Origin: Halomonas sp.
GTDB taxonomy: Bacteria > Pseudomonadota > Gammaproteobacteria > Pseudomonadales > Halomonadaceae
NCBI RefSeq assembly: GCF_020832045.1
Contig: NZ_JAFIFK010000012.1
Coordinates: forward strand, 62,001-126,000
DNA: 64,000 bases
Direction: 5' to 3'
The notes under the pieces were generated by a model that ran no database searches, was not told the DNA's origin, and was given only the letters and a program-made list of their open reading frames with translations. Each line of letters begins with the position of its first letter. The stretch's first letter is position 1. The translations under genes were made by a program, and so were the position numbers. Shown here piece after piece: positions 10,329-18,035 of the stretch.

Positions 10329-11051
10329 CTAATCCAGATCGTACTCGTCAAGCATGGCCCTGACTTCATCTCGAGAACAGCGCATCAGTGCATCGACAAT
10401 GGACAGCTGAGGCACAAAGCTTTCAGCACCTTGCTGATACGTAAATTTTCGCGGCTCAAGAAAGGAAAGGCGTATACCGCGAGAAGAGAAATTATCCTTT
10501 TGATACAGCTTCTTCCCACCTTGACTGTTGATGTAATGACATCCACCCATACGGCGACAGATTTCCATTAAACGCTCGTCAGCCGGCAAGGTTCTATCAT
10601 ACTCAAGTTCGGCAGACCTTATTACAATGACAGGAAATCCAAGGTAATTGAAAACCTCCTTGATACCCTCACGACAAATAGCCGTAATATCACGATCACG
10701 ATACTCCAAAACGCGACATATGACGGGAAATACATCTTTAAAATAAGGCGCCCGAGAGTACGCATGACGAATGCCTTCAATAACGTCCTTCACATCGGAT
10801 GAAAACTGTAAATCCTTGATTTTTCGATTGATAGATGCACCAGGAACCGGCAGAGTGAAACGTCGCGGAACGCCACGCACCATATAGGTATTTCGGTTGA
10901 TGAAACCCCTCGTAATGTAGTTGGCATCATCGTACAGAACAAATATATCGCTGCATCGCACGAGTTGATAATAACTGATAGCAGGGAAAATGTAGGGCTG
11001 AGCAACAGCCACCTTAATATGCGTCGCATCTAGAGCCAAAGCAGCGTCCAT
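10329..11051 (-). CDS. WbqC family protein
   Basis: A 240-residue WbqC-like protein, a family found in O-antigen and capsule loci with no agreed enzyme activity. Diagnostic segments are AVAQPYIFPAISYYQLV near the start, DDANYITRGFINRN, and GKKLYQKDNFSSRGIRL. It is the last gene of the minus-strand series before a terminator. The neighbours downstream (GNAT and PhyH oxygenase) suggest a role in decorating an amino sugar, perhaps forming or transferring an acyl or amino-acid substituent; that is inference. ATG 11051 is the first good start; the ATG used lacks a strong ribosome site. Confidence 0.85.
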   Translation of the reverse strand: MDAALALDATHIKVAVAQPYIFPAISYYQLVRCSDIFVLYDDANYITRGFINRNTYMVRGVPRRFTLPVPGASINRKIKDLQFSSDVKDVIEGIRHAYSRAPYFKDVFPVICRVLEYRDRDITAICREGIKEVFNYLGFPVIVIRSAELEYDRTLPADERLMEICRRMGGCHYINSQGGKKLYQKDNFSSRGIRLSFLEPRKFTYQQGAESFVPQLSIVDALMRCSRDEVRAMLDEYDLD

Positions 11052-11375
11052 AGTCTATCCCATCAGCAGTCAGTGAAATTTTTTGTGCGCATTGACAATT
11101 TAATACACCTCTTTACAAAGATATACTCTTAATCGAGAAACACAAAAGGGTAGAGATGCTGATATTCATAGCATGCCGAGAATGGGTCGGGTGACCAATA
11201 AGTATGGCAAAACGCACCCGTAAAACGGGCGTAGCTATAACTAGGGCCGGGAGTAATGGAACACCAAGAAATAACAAACAAAAATGAAATCAGAAATTAC
11301 GTGCCCCTATAGGGCTAACAGAAAAGAAGGGAGGAATTGGTCGGGCGGTGTTAGAAGAACTAGGAAAGATCGAAC
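11052..11375. other. Non-coding, low-GC spacer upstream of WbqC
   Basis: No gene is supported here. It holds a small hairpin CCCGT-AAA-ACGGG at 11217-11229 and the palindrome CCCTATAGGG at 11305-11314. A plus-strand frame from 11284 runs through the G-rich repeat, but it encodes alternating Gly-Ile from the repeat itself and is not a convincing gene. Confidence 0.5.
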
Positions 11376-11460
11376 GGGATGGGATGGGATGGGATGGGAT
11401 GGGATAGGGATAGGGATAGGGATAGGGATAGGGATAGGGATAGGGATAGGGATAGGGATA
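11376..11460 (+). repeat. Telomere-like G-triplet microsatellite, 5 x GGGAT then 10 x GGGATA
   Basis: Five perfect GGGAT units (11376-11400) run directly into ten perfect GGGATA units (11401-11460), giving fifteen GGG triplets spaced by 2 or 3 bases. Such spacing is known to favour intramolecular G-quadruplexes, and perfect short units are prone to slipped-strand length change. The G-rich strand is the plus strand, the template for the flanking minus-strand genes. It sits 61 bases downstream of the zinc-ribbon mini-gene and about 325 bases upstream of the WbqC start. Confidence 0.97.
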
Positions 11461-11521
11461 AATATCGTCGGCAGGTGAGAGAAATGAAAATCTTACTGCG
11501 GGTCAATGTGCCCTGGACTGT

Positions 11522-11677
11522 CTATTCTGTCACTGCCTCACGCATACTAGAGCGGGGAGTAGTTCGCGAGCAATCATAGCAGTAATACAATTGTTCCATG
11601 CGAAAGAGCTTCTGCCATATGCGTAGTCTCACCTTGTAGACACCAAAGCTATTGCAGTGCGGACATTGCAGTTTCAT
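11522..11677 (-). CDS. 51-residue zinc-ribbon mini-protein
   Basis: A short gene: ATG at 11677, TAG at 11522-11524, 51 codons. The ribosome site AAGGTG lies 5 bases before the ATG. The peptide starts M-K-L-Q-C-P-H-C-N-S and later has Y-Y-C-Y-D-C-S, so two C-x2-C knuckles 24 residues apart can bind zinc; the region between is basic and aromatic (RLRIWQKLFRMEQLYY). It begins 33 bases after the stop of the ligase/polymerase-like gene on the same strand, so it is probably translated from the same transcript. Similar short zinc ribbons act as nucleic-acid or protein adaptors, but no function can be assigned. Confidence 0.6.
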   Translation of the reverse strand: MKLQCPHCNSFGVYKVRLRIWQKLFRMEQLYYCYDCSRTTPRSSMREAVTE

Positions 11678-11710
11678 ATCATCACCTTAAAACTAATCAA
11701 TAAGAACGAA

Positions 11711-12991
11711 TCAACCGGTCACTGAATTCAACTCAGCGCGTGGAGCAGCACTCCCGGAAGGCGCAGGTCGACACCTCAAAGAGGTCCACAATGCGATAAG
11801 CCAAAACATGTATACAGTGAGAGCCAACGGATGAGTCATAAAGGTATAAGTCAACCCGAAACCGATGTAGGCAAGCGACATCAAGACCCCCGCCATGGCT
11901 ATAGAGCGCCGCGAAGGATCTGATTCAAATAAGCTGGGGGTGAATAAAACGAATGGCACGAGATAAAGCAATAACATGCCGGCCACCCCAGGAAGCCCGC
12001 GCTTCGTCCAGGCGTCAAGCAAGTCATTGTGCGCGTGCTGCAATTGATGAGGTTCGTTCGGTTGTGAGTATACATGGCCGAATCGTGATTGCATCTTTTC
12101 TTGAAATCCCTTATCACCGACGCCTTGAACAGGCTTTTCAAGAATCAGCTCTCCGGCCAATTGCCAGATAACCAGCTTGGGAGTGGAGAGAAGAAAGCTA
12201 TCACTAACGACAATATCTTGCTCTGCATCATCGTCAGCTATCTTATTGGAGACGGACATAGTCGCCTGATGGGCAGACTGTTCAGTATAAGAAGGCAATA
12301 GGAAGACAGCAACTAATAAAGTTATGGCAGTTAGCAGCGCCCCCCATCCCCTGCGGGACAGATCTCTATGGTAGCCCCAATGCAAGACGGTAAGGGCAAA
12401 GGGCAGCACCAGCAAACTGGCCCAAACACCGGATACCAGTGCGCCTAGTAGGCCACTGATAGCAGCGAAGGATAGCAATACCATCCAGGTACGGCGGCGA
12501 TAGGCTTGAGTAGCCCACCCGAGACCAGCAAGTGACATCAGGCAAAGAAGCAGGCTGATGTTTCCCAACAAGATAGCATCAGCAGTAAATGAGTGACTAG
12601 CAGTACCCTGGCCGGCGATCATTGGCTGGATAAACACCCAAGCACCAGCAAATATCGCCCCACAAGCCACCCCTCCCCATAACCACATGAGGCGCGGCGG
12701 CCAAAAAAAGAGAAGCGCCATGATGGGCAAAACAAGAAGCGTCGGCCAAACAAGGCGAACCATGGCGTCCAACTCACCATGCCACTTCCCCATTGCCATA
12801 AAGACCAAACCAAAGAAGGAGAGGGAGAACAGTAGTAACAGATCATCCATCTGCTGAAAAAGGGCTGGCCACCTTCTGACAAGAAGGAGACCCCCCATTG
12901 CCGCGGCGAGGAGGAGCGCAATATGTGCCGTTGACATCGTAATTATCAGGACCCCAAAGAGTGCAACGGCAAGATTCGAGTAGACAATCAT
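11711..12991 (-). CDS. O-antigen ligase/polymerase (WaaL/Wzy) family membrane protein
   Basis: A 426-residue protein with about 10-12 membrane helices and a large periplasmic loop containing KPVQGVGDKGFQEKM and, further on, HAHNDLLDAWTKRGLPG, the H-x-H-N-x-x-L signature of the Wzy_C/O-antigen ligase family. Such enzymes transfer or polymerise undecaprenyl-linked glycans in the periplasm. The ATG at 12991 is preceded by GAGGGG; an in-frame ATG 33 bases upstream has no such site. It is paralogous to the protein encoded at 33797-35065: the two share the same helix order and the HAHNELLDAW motif. Which one polymerises and which ligates cannot be told from sequence. Confidence 0.85.
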   Translation of the reverse strand: MIVYSNLAVALFGVLIITMSTAHIALLLAAAMGGLLLVRRWPALFQQMDDLLLLFSLSFFGLVFMAMGKWHGELDAMVRLVWPTLLVLPIMALLFFWPPRLMWLWGGVACGAIFAGAWVFIQPMIAGQGTASHSFTADAILLGNISLLLCLMSLAGLGWATQAYRRRTWMVLLSFAAISGLLGALVSGVWASLLVLPFALTVLHWGYHRDLSRRGWGALLTAITLLVAVFLLPSYTEQSAHQATMSVSNKIADDDAEQDIVVSDSFLLSTPKLVIWQLAGELILEKPVQGVGDKGFQEKMQSRFGHVYSQPNEPHQLQHAHNDLLDAWTKRGLPGVAGMLLLYLVPFVLFTPSLFESDPSRRSIAMAGVLMSLAYIGFGLTYTFMTHPLALTVYMFWLIALWTSLRCRPAPSGSAAPRAELNSVTG

Positions 12992-13141
12992 TCCCCACCC
13001 CTCATTTATAATATTTTCCTGCAAAGCGACATAGTAAAATAATAGCGAGATAGATGGCCCAGATACTGCCGGAAACAGGCCAAGATAGACATCAACAACA
13101 CAATAACGTTTATTATTGCATCACATTAAGCACCATAATGC

Positions 13142-14518
13142 CTAGACAGATTTTTGGTCGAGTGCTGGAACTCCGAGCTCACGTGATTTAGTTACTAAAT
13201 CAAGCAGAATATCGGAATGTTGCTCTATTGAATAGAAAGCTAAAATTTCGCGAGCAGGAAGTGATGAATTTACTTGATCTTTACTAGCTAACACCGCATC
13301 GCTTCTCGTTGAGTCTGAACCCTGCCTGCCCATTAGTGCTACTGTTTCCTCTTCGATCTGCTTCAACTTTCTCACCACGCTGGGCACGCTCGGATCCGCC
13401 ACTACTCCGCATCCCTTCTCCTTTACCCATTCGGCTACGCTTGTTGTCTCTGAGCAAACCGCTAGTATTTTGCATCCGGACACCAAGTAACAAGATGACT
13501 TGCTGGGAAAAGCATATCGAGTGACCTCATCAGTGATCGGCATCAAGCCCCAGCGATGACGGACCAGCAGTTTAGCTGCCTCATCTGGAGAAACCCGGCC
13601 AAGGTATGTCACACTCGGGTAGCTATTAGCCAATGTCTGTATATCCTTGCTGTATACACCTCCACCCGCGAATGTGAACCTCAGCGACCCACCACTCTCC
13701 AGATACTCCTTGATGGCGTCAATCATCAATGGAATATGCTGAAGACGGCCAGCATTACCACAAAAGATGACATCGCTGTCGCGAGGCTGCTTGAAATCGT
13801 CTTCATTGATGACGGCGGGGTTATCCAGCAAAACTATGGGTGCCGTAGTACCGGATCGTTCGCGAATATAACTCTTCATTCCTGGAGACAGGGTAATGAT
13901 TCCAGTCGCATGCCGCAATGTGATAGAGTCAAGCCATTGCAAAACGGTAAACGCAACCCGATTCAGTGGAACCGCCACCCTGGTGGCTTCTGGATGAATG
14001 TCCTGAACATGAAAGTAGTACTTAGCCCTGAAAAGCCTGGCATATATACATACAACGAAAGGCACCGTCATAGGTGGGTTGGTTCCCACATAGACCGTCT
14101 TAGGACGAGCAATCACCAGGTTGGCAATTGTCCACAGAAGGAAATAGAGCGAGTCGATAACGCGCATGAGGAATCGAGACGAGGAGTCAGTCAATGAACG
14201 GCACGACCTGATGGTGGCATTGCCTCCCCTACCGTTTTCTTTCAGCACCTTTTTCAGGTCCATATCACTTTGAGTTATCACTGTGACACTGTCTCGTAGG
14301 GACGCCTTCTCGACAAAACGGAGCAAAGATTCGCCAACAACCAGACCCTGGGGCCAGAAATGGCAATTCACAATCGCTAGATCGGCTCTTCTGGGTAGTA
14401 TCACAAGAACACCTTTAATAAAAAATGGAGAATAGGCACGGAGTACACTATCGATTGTTCGCAACATTAATTTTTGATAACAAACGAACGAGCCAAATTT
14501 GTACTGGAGTATCAGCAC
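13142..14518 (-). CDS. Glycosyltransferase family 4, WbuB-like
   Basis: A GT-B glycosyltransferase (458 residues from the first ATG). The N-terminal Rossmann domain has VQDIHPEATRVA, a segment typical of WbuB-type transferases, and the C-terminal GT4 domain has VIFCGNAGRLQHI and a GLMPITDEVTRYAFPSK nucleotide-sugar pocket. The start is uncertain: the first 36 residues are poorly conserved-looking and internal ATG/GTG codons (for example ATG 14467) are alternatives. It lies directly after the capE-capF-wecB genes that make UDP-L-FucNAc; in E. coli, wbuB follows fnlABC and encodes an L-FucNAc transferase, so the same donor is a reasonable inference. Confidence 0.85.
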   Translation of the reverse strand: MLILQYKFGSFVCYQKLMLRTIDSVLRAYSPFFIKGVLVILPRRADLAIVNCHFWPQGLVVGESLLRFVEKASLRDSVTVITQSDMDLKKVLKENGRGGNATIRSCRSLTDSSSRFLMRVIDSLYFLLWTIANLVIARPKTVYVGTNPPMTVPFVVCIYARLFRAKYYFHVQDIHPEATRVAVPLNRVAFTVLQWLDSITLRHATGIITLSPGMKSYIRERSGTTAPIVLLDNPAVINEDDFKQPRDSDVIFCGNAGRLQHIPLMIDAIKEYLESGGSLRFTFAGGGVYSKDIQTLANSYPSVTYLGRVSPDEAAKLLVRHRWGLMPITDEVTRYAFPSKSSCYLVSGCKILAVCSETTSVAEWVKEKGCGVVADPSVPSVVRKLKQIEEETVALMGRQGSDSTRSDAVLASKDQVNSSLPAREILAFYSIEQHSDILLDLVTKSRELGVPALDQKSV

Positions 14519-14590
14519 CGTTTAGCGGGACTACCATGAAAAATCTGACTTGGAAGAAACGCAGCCTGACTGTAGACGAAATAAATAACT

Positions 14591-14607
14591 GGCTTATTTA
14601 TTAAGCC
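14591..14607 (-). terminator. Possible weak terminator after wecB
   Basis: Stem GGCTTA / TAAGCC with a 5-base loop at 14591-14607; on the minus strand it is followed by AGTTATTTATTT, T-rich but not a clean tract. An overlapping alternative pairs AATAAATA (14580-14587) with TATTTATT (14595-14602). It sits in the 159-base gap between wecB and the next glycosyltransferase gene and may only attenuate readthrough. Confidence 0.35.
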
Positions 14608-14677
14608 CATTTCTCTTTTAACGATGAAATGGCCAATTATCTCAGCAAGGGGAAAGCAGCTCAGGTGCTATAAAACG

Positions 14678-15823
14678 TCACCAATCATAACGACTAAAAT
14701 TATCCATATTTCGCCAATGATGCGTTAGTTTAGCCGTACCTGTAATGAGACGCACCACACGTTCCGAGGTATTGGAAATACAATATTCCTGGGGTATTTC
14801 ACGAGATGAATCGGAAAAGACTGACCTCGGAGCAGTGGCGATCCTAACCGAATCGACCAGCACTTCAGGATCGAGCCCGCTCATCGCTACAGCGCCGGTG
14901 TCCAAGGCCTCCGGACGCTCGATGGAGCGACGTAACGTGACAGCAGGAAAGTCCAGGATCGATGACTCTTCGCTGATGGTACCACTGTCCGAAATGGCAC
15001 AAAACGCGTTGAGCTGAAGCGCGTTATATTCGAAGAATCCAAACGGCTTCATGAACTGGATCTTACTGTCCTCGGAAATCAACTCAGAACTCTCAAGCCG
15101 CTTTCGTGTTCTTGGGTGTGTGGACACGATAACGGGGTAGCCCCAGGTCTCGTACAAAGCATCGAGGCATCCTACAACTTTCTTCAAGCTATCGGCGCTA
15201 TCCACGTTTTCTTCACGATGAACGCTGACAATAAAGTACTGACCCTTGGTCAGCTTCAGTTTTTCAAGAACACTAGAAGCTTCGATCTTCTCACGACAGT
15301 GCTCGAGAACCTCACGCATGGGGGAACCGGTCAGGTAGATAAAGCGATGAGACAACCCTTCACTGATCAGGTGACGCCTGGCATGTTCCGTATAGACCAA
15401 ATTGAAATCCGCAAGATGATCTACCATTTTTCGGTTGATCTCTTCAGGTACATTAGCATCGAAGCATCGATTGCCGGCTTCCATGTGATAGGTGGGTATT
15501 TTCATACGCTTAGCCATCAAAGTGGCCAGCGCGCTGTTTGTGTCACCTAGAACCAGTACAGCATCCGGGCGCTCTTCCAGGAGAACCTGCTCGGTCTTGA
15601 TCAGTATTTCACCGAGACAGCGACCCAGTGATGACGTGTCAACATTGAGGAAATGATCCGGCCTGCGTACTGAAAGCTCTTCAAAGAATATGTCATTCAG
15701 TTCGTAGTCATAGTTCTGTCCAGTGTGGACAATCTTATGATCAACTAGCTGATCCAGCGTAGCCATAACACGGGAGAGACGAATAATCTCTGGACGTGTA
15801 CCCAGAATCGTCATGACCTTCAT
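14678..15823 (-). CDS. wecB: Non-hydrolysing UDP-GlcNAc 2-epimerase family enzyme (WecB/CapG/FnlC)
   Basis: A 381-residue GT-B-fold epimerase. Motifs include TILGTRPEIIRLSRV at the start, HTGQNYD, and in the second half FGFFEYNALQLNAFCAISDSGTISEES, typical of the family. Classical WecB makes UDP-ManNAc, but here it follows capE and capF with AAGGAG placed inside the capF end, so the more likely job is the last step of UDP-L-FucNAc synthesis: C2 epimerisation of UDP-L-PneNAc, as in CapG/FnlC/WbjD. ATG 15823 is chosen because that ribosome site lies 6 bases upstream; a TTG one codon earlier is also open. Soluble cytoplasmic enzyme. Confidence 0.93.
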   Translation of the reverse strand: MKVMTILGTRPEIIRLSRVMATLDQLVDHKIVHTGQNYDYELNDIFFEELSVRRPDHFLNVDTSSLGRCLGEILIKTEQVLLEERPDAVLVLGDTNSALATLMAKRMKIPTYHMEAGNRCFDANVPEEINRKMVDHLADFNLVYTEHARRHLISEGLSHRFIYLTGSPMREVLEHCREKIEASSVLEKLKLTKGQYFIVSVHREENVDSADSLKKVVGCLDALYETWGYPVIVSTHPRTRKRLESSELISEDSKIQFMKPFGFFEYNALQLNAFCAISDSGTISEESSILDFPAVTLRRSIERPEALDTGAVAMSGLDPEVLVDSVRIATAPRSVFSDSSREIPQEYCISNTSERVVRLITGTAKLTHHWRNMDNFSRYDW

Positions 15824-15826
15824 CAA

Positions 15827-16945
15827 TCACTCCTTTTCATCGAGGACAGGCTCGAAATAAGTATCCGGGTTTTCCGGATCGAATATGGCGTGACTCCAGA
15901 ACAGGGTCAAGAGCTCGCCCTTCCCGATGTTGGTGATGCTGTGGGTATGAAATGTCGGCATGTCGATGAATACGGGGTTGTCACCGCTGACAGTAAAAGA
16001 ATCTACAGTGTCATCCAACAGACGCCTAATTCGAATTACCGCCTCGCCCTTTATAACCAAAAATCTCTCGACCTTGTGGTGGTGATAATGGTTTCCTCGC
16101 GTAATGCCGGGTTTTGTGGTCGAGAGAAAGGTCTGCCCGCCATTGTGGCTTTTTACTGCTTCGTAGAGAGACCCCCTTGGATCGGTGTGTAGCGCCAATT
16201 CACAAGGATAAAAATCAGGAAATATGCTAAAGCGAAGTGTATTGAATAACTGCAGGTCCAGACGATTATCCAGGTTGGGTATGATGCCCCCCGTGTAGCT
16301 GTCGTGCATGGCGATCAGTTTGCCCGCCACTTCCGCTACGCTGAGAGCAGTACCCTTGATACGCTGTTCGCCTGACACCCCTCTTTCAATACTATCGACG
16401 ATGGCCGCAGCCACATCCTGGGCGTGGATCAGCTCCAGGCGTCCGCTGCCATTGATGGAAAGAGGCTCACCCTTGGCCAATTGCTCGCAGAAGGTCTGTA
16501 CAGCCGAGTTATAGTACGGTCGCCCGCCCTCGCCGAATATGTGTGGCAGCACCAAATCGGAATAGCGTGCCTCAGCACGGGCGGCCCAAGAACGAAAAAC
16601 ATCGCTGGCCGCCTCTTTTCCGCGGCCATAAGCGCTATCAGCACCTTTCTGTATCGAGTTGGTATAAAACAGATGCGGGGAGCCACCCACACGCTCTAAC
16701 ATTGACGCTAAGCGGTCTGCCAGCGCCCGATTGCCATCCTCGAGTACGGCTTCTTCATCCCGGTTGATCCCGGCACAGTGCACGACAACATCTGCCCCAT
16801 CCAGAGCATCGTATAGGGCGGCATCGTCGTTGTATGCTTCACGGTCCAGGGCCACGACGGCACGCTTGTAAGCGTCGAAGGATTTCAGTCGATACTGCAA
16901 ATGGGTGCCCAGCATCCCAGCAGCACCTGTAATGACGATCTTCAT
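15827..16945 (-). CDS. capF: CapF/FnlB/WbjC bifunctional UDP-sugar epimerase-reductase
   Basis: A 372-residue protein with an N-terminal short-chain dehydrogenase domain (GAAGMLG at 7-13, YGRGK with Y106 and K110 as catalytic pair) fused to a C-terminal cupin (HYHHHKVERF, metal ligands among H286, H288 and E293). This two-domain layout is distinctive for CapF, which epimerises at C3 through the cupin and reduces at C4 through the SDR domain to give UDP-N-acetyl-L-pneumosamine. It lies between capE (18-base gap) and the 2-epimerase gene, which starts 3 bases beyond its stop. Together the three make UDP-L-FucNAc from UDP-GlcNAc. Confidence 0.93.
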   Translation of the reverse strand: MKIVITGAAGMLGTHLQYRLKSFDAYKRAVVALDREAYNDDAALYDALDGADVVVHCAGINRDEEAVLEDGNRALADRLASMLERVGGSPHLFYTNSIQKGADSAYGRGKEAASDVFRSWAARAEARYSDLVLPHIFGEGGRPYYNSAVQTFCEQLAKGEPLSINGSGRLELIHAQDVAAAIVDSIERGVSGEQRIKGTALSVAEVAGKLIAMHDSYTGGIIPNLDNRLDLQLFNTLRFSIFPDFYPCELALHTDPRGSLYEAVKSHNGGQTFLSTTKPGITRGNHYHHHKVERFLVIKGEAVIRIRRLLDDTVDSFTVSGDNPVFIDMPTFHTHSITNIGKGELLTLFWSHAIFDPENPDTYFEPVLDEKE

Positions 16946-16963
16946 CTTTTCTCCAGTTTGAGT

Positions 16964-17992
16964 TCAAGAATCGAGGGCTGCTCGGACTTCCGGAAGCGTC
17001 AGCAGTAGTTCCTTAAGCTCGTCCCTGGTCATCTGGTAGGTGTTATGTGAATGATAGTCGTCCTGTTGACTTTCTTCGATATCACCTTCAGTAAAGTATT
17101 TATCGTAATTCAGGTCTCGATCATCGAAGCTGACTCTATAGTAGTCTTCCATATCCTGTGAACGTCGCAACTCTTCCGAACTCGCAAGTGTTTCATAGAG
17201 CTTTTCACCGTGGCGCGTACCGATAATGCGAATATCATTTTCTCCACCGAACATTTCCTTGAGCGTTTCTGCCAGCATCAGCACCGTGCACGCTGGTGCT
17301 TTCTTGATAAAGATATCGCCTTGGCGCGCATGACCGAAAGCAAAATGCACCAGCTCGATGGCATCTTCCAAGGTCAACATGAACCGCGTCATGTTCGGGT
17401 CGGTAATGGTCATGGGCTTTCCACTTTTGATCTGGTTGATAAAAAGAGGAATAACCGAACCACGGGAGCACATGACGTTACCATAGCGTACGCAGGAAAC
17501 GGTGGTCTCGCTCTCCTTCAGTTGGCGGCTTGCCGCTTGCGAAACCTTTTCCATCAGTGCCTTGGACATACCCATTGCATTGACCGGCATGACCGCCTTG
17601 TCGGTGCTCAGACAAACGACACTTTTCACGCCGGCATGCACGGCAGAGTCGATCACGTTCATACTACCGATGATATTAGTTTTGACTGCCTCTAGTGGAA
17701 AAAACTCACAGGACGGAACCTGTTTAAGGGCTGCAGCATGGAACATCAAATCAACACCACGCATAGCCTTGTCTACTGACTGGCGATCGCGCACATCCCC
17801 GATGTAGAACTTGAGTTCTTCACGGCGATAAGCATTACGCATTTCGTCTTGCTTTGCCTCATCTCGACTGAATATACGAATTTCCTTGTATCCCTGTGCC
17901 AATAGGCTGTTGACCATGGCCTTCCCGAATGAACCGGTGCCACCAGTTATGAGTACTGCGCCGTTAGTTTTTACATTGTTCATGCCAGCCAT
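16964..17992 (-). CDS. capE: CapE/FnlA/WbjB UDP-GlcNAc 4,6-dehydratase/5-epimerase
   Basis: A 342-residue SDR enzyme of the polysaccharide-biosynthesis (CapD-like) family. It has the NAD motif GGTGSFG near residue 17, CLSTDKAVMPVNAMGMSK with the Met-x3-Lys that replaces Tyr-x3-Lys in this subgroup, and RYGNVMCSRGSVIPLF. It converts UDP-GlcNAc into a 4-keto-6-deoxy-L-arabino intermediate, the first step to UDP-L-FucNAc. The start could be ATG 17992 or ATG 17983 three codons later; neither has a strong ribosome site, though GCGAG fits the second slightly better. First of the capE-capF-wecB trio. Confidence 0.93.
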   Translation of the reverse strand: MAGMNNVKTNGAVLITGGTGSFGKAMVNSLLAQGYKEIRIFSRDEAKQDEMRNAYRREELKFYIGDVRDRQSVDKAMRGVDLMFHAAALKQVPSCEFFPLEAVKTNIIGSMNVIDSAVHAGVKSVVCLSTDKAVMPVNAMGMSKALMEKVSQAASRQLKESETTVSCVRYGNVMCSRGSVIPLFINQIKSGKPMTITDPNMTRFMLTLEDAIELVHFAFGHARQGDIFIKKAPACTVLMLAETLKEMFGGENDIRIIGTRHGEKLYETLASSEELRRSQDMEDYYRVSFDDRDLNYDKYFTEGDIEESQQDDYHSHNTYQMTRDELKELLLTLPEVRAALDS

Positions 17993-18035
17993 CTCGCTAT
18001 GTCCATTGTTTCAATCATTTTTCGGTTGAAATCAA

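Noticed and set aside
11376-11460. CRISPR array or direct-repeat cluster
   Set aside because: Units are 5-6 bases with no spacers and no cas genes are present; it is a microsatellite.
11284-11478. Plus-strand frame with Gly-Ile repeats
   Set aside because: Repetitive peptide comes only from the GGGATA microsatellite; no ribosome site and no homology expected.
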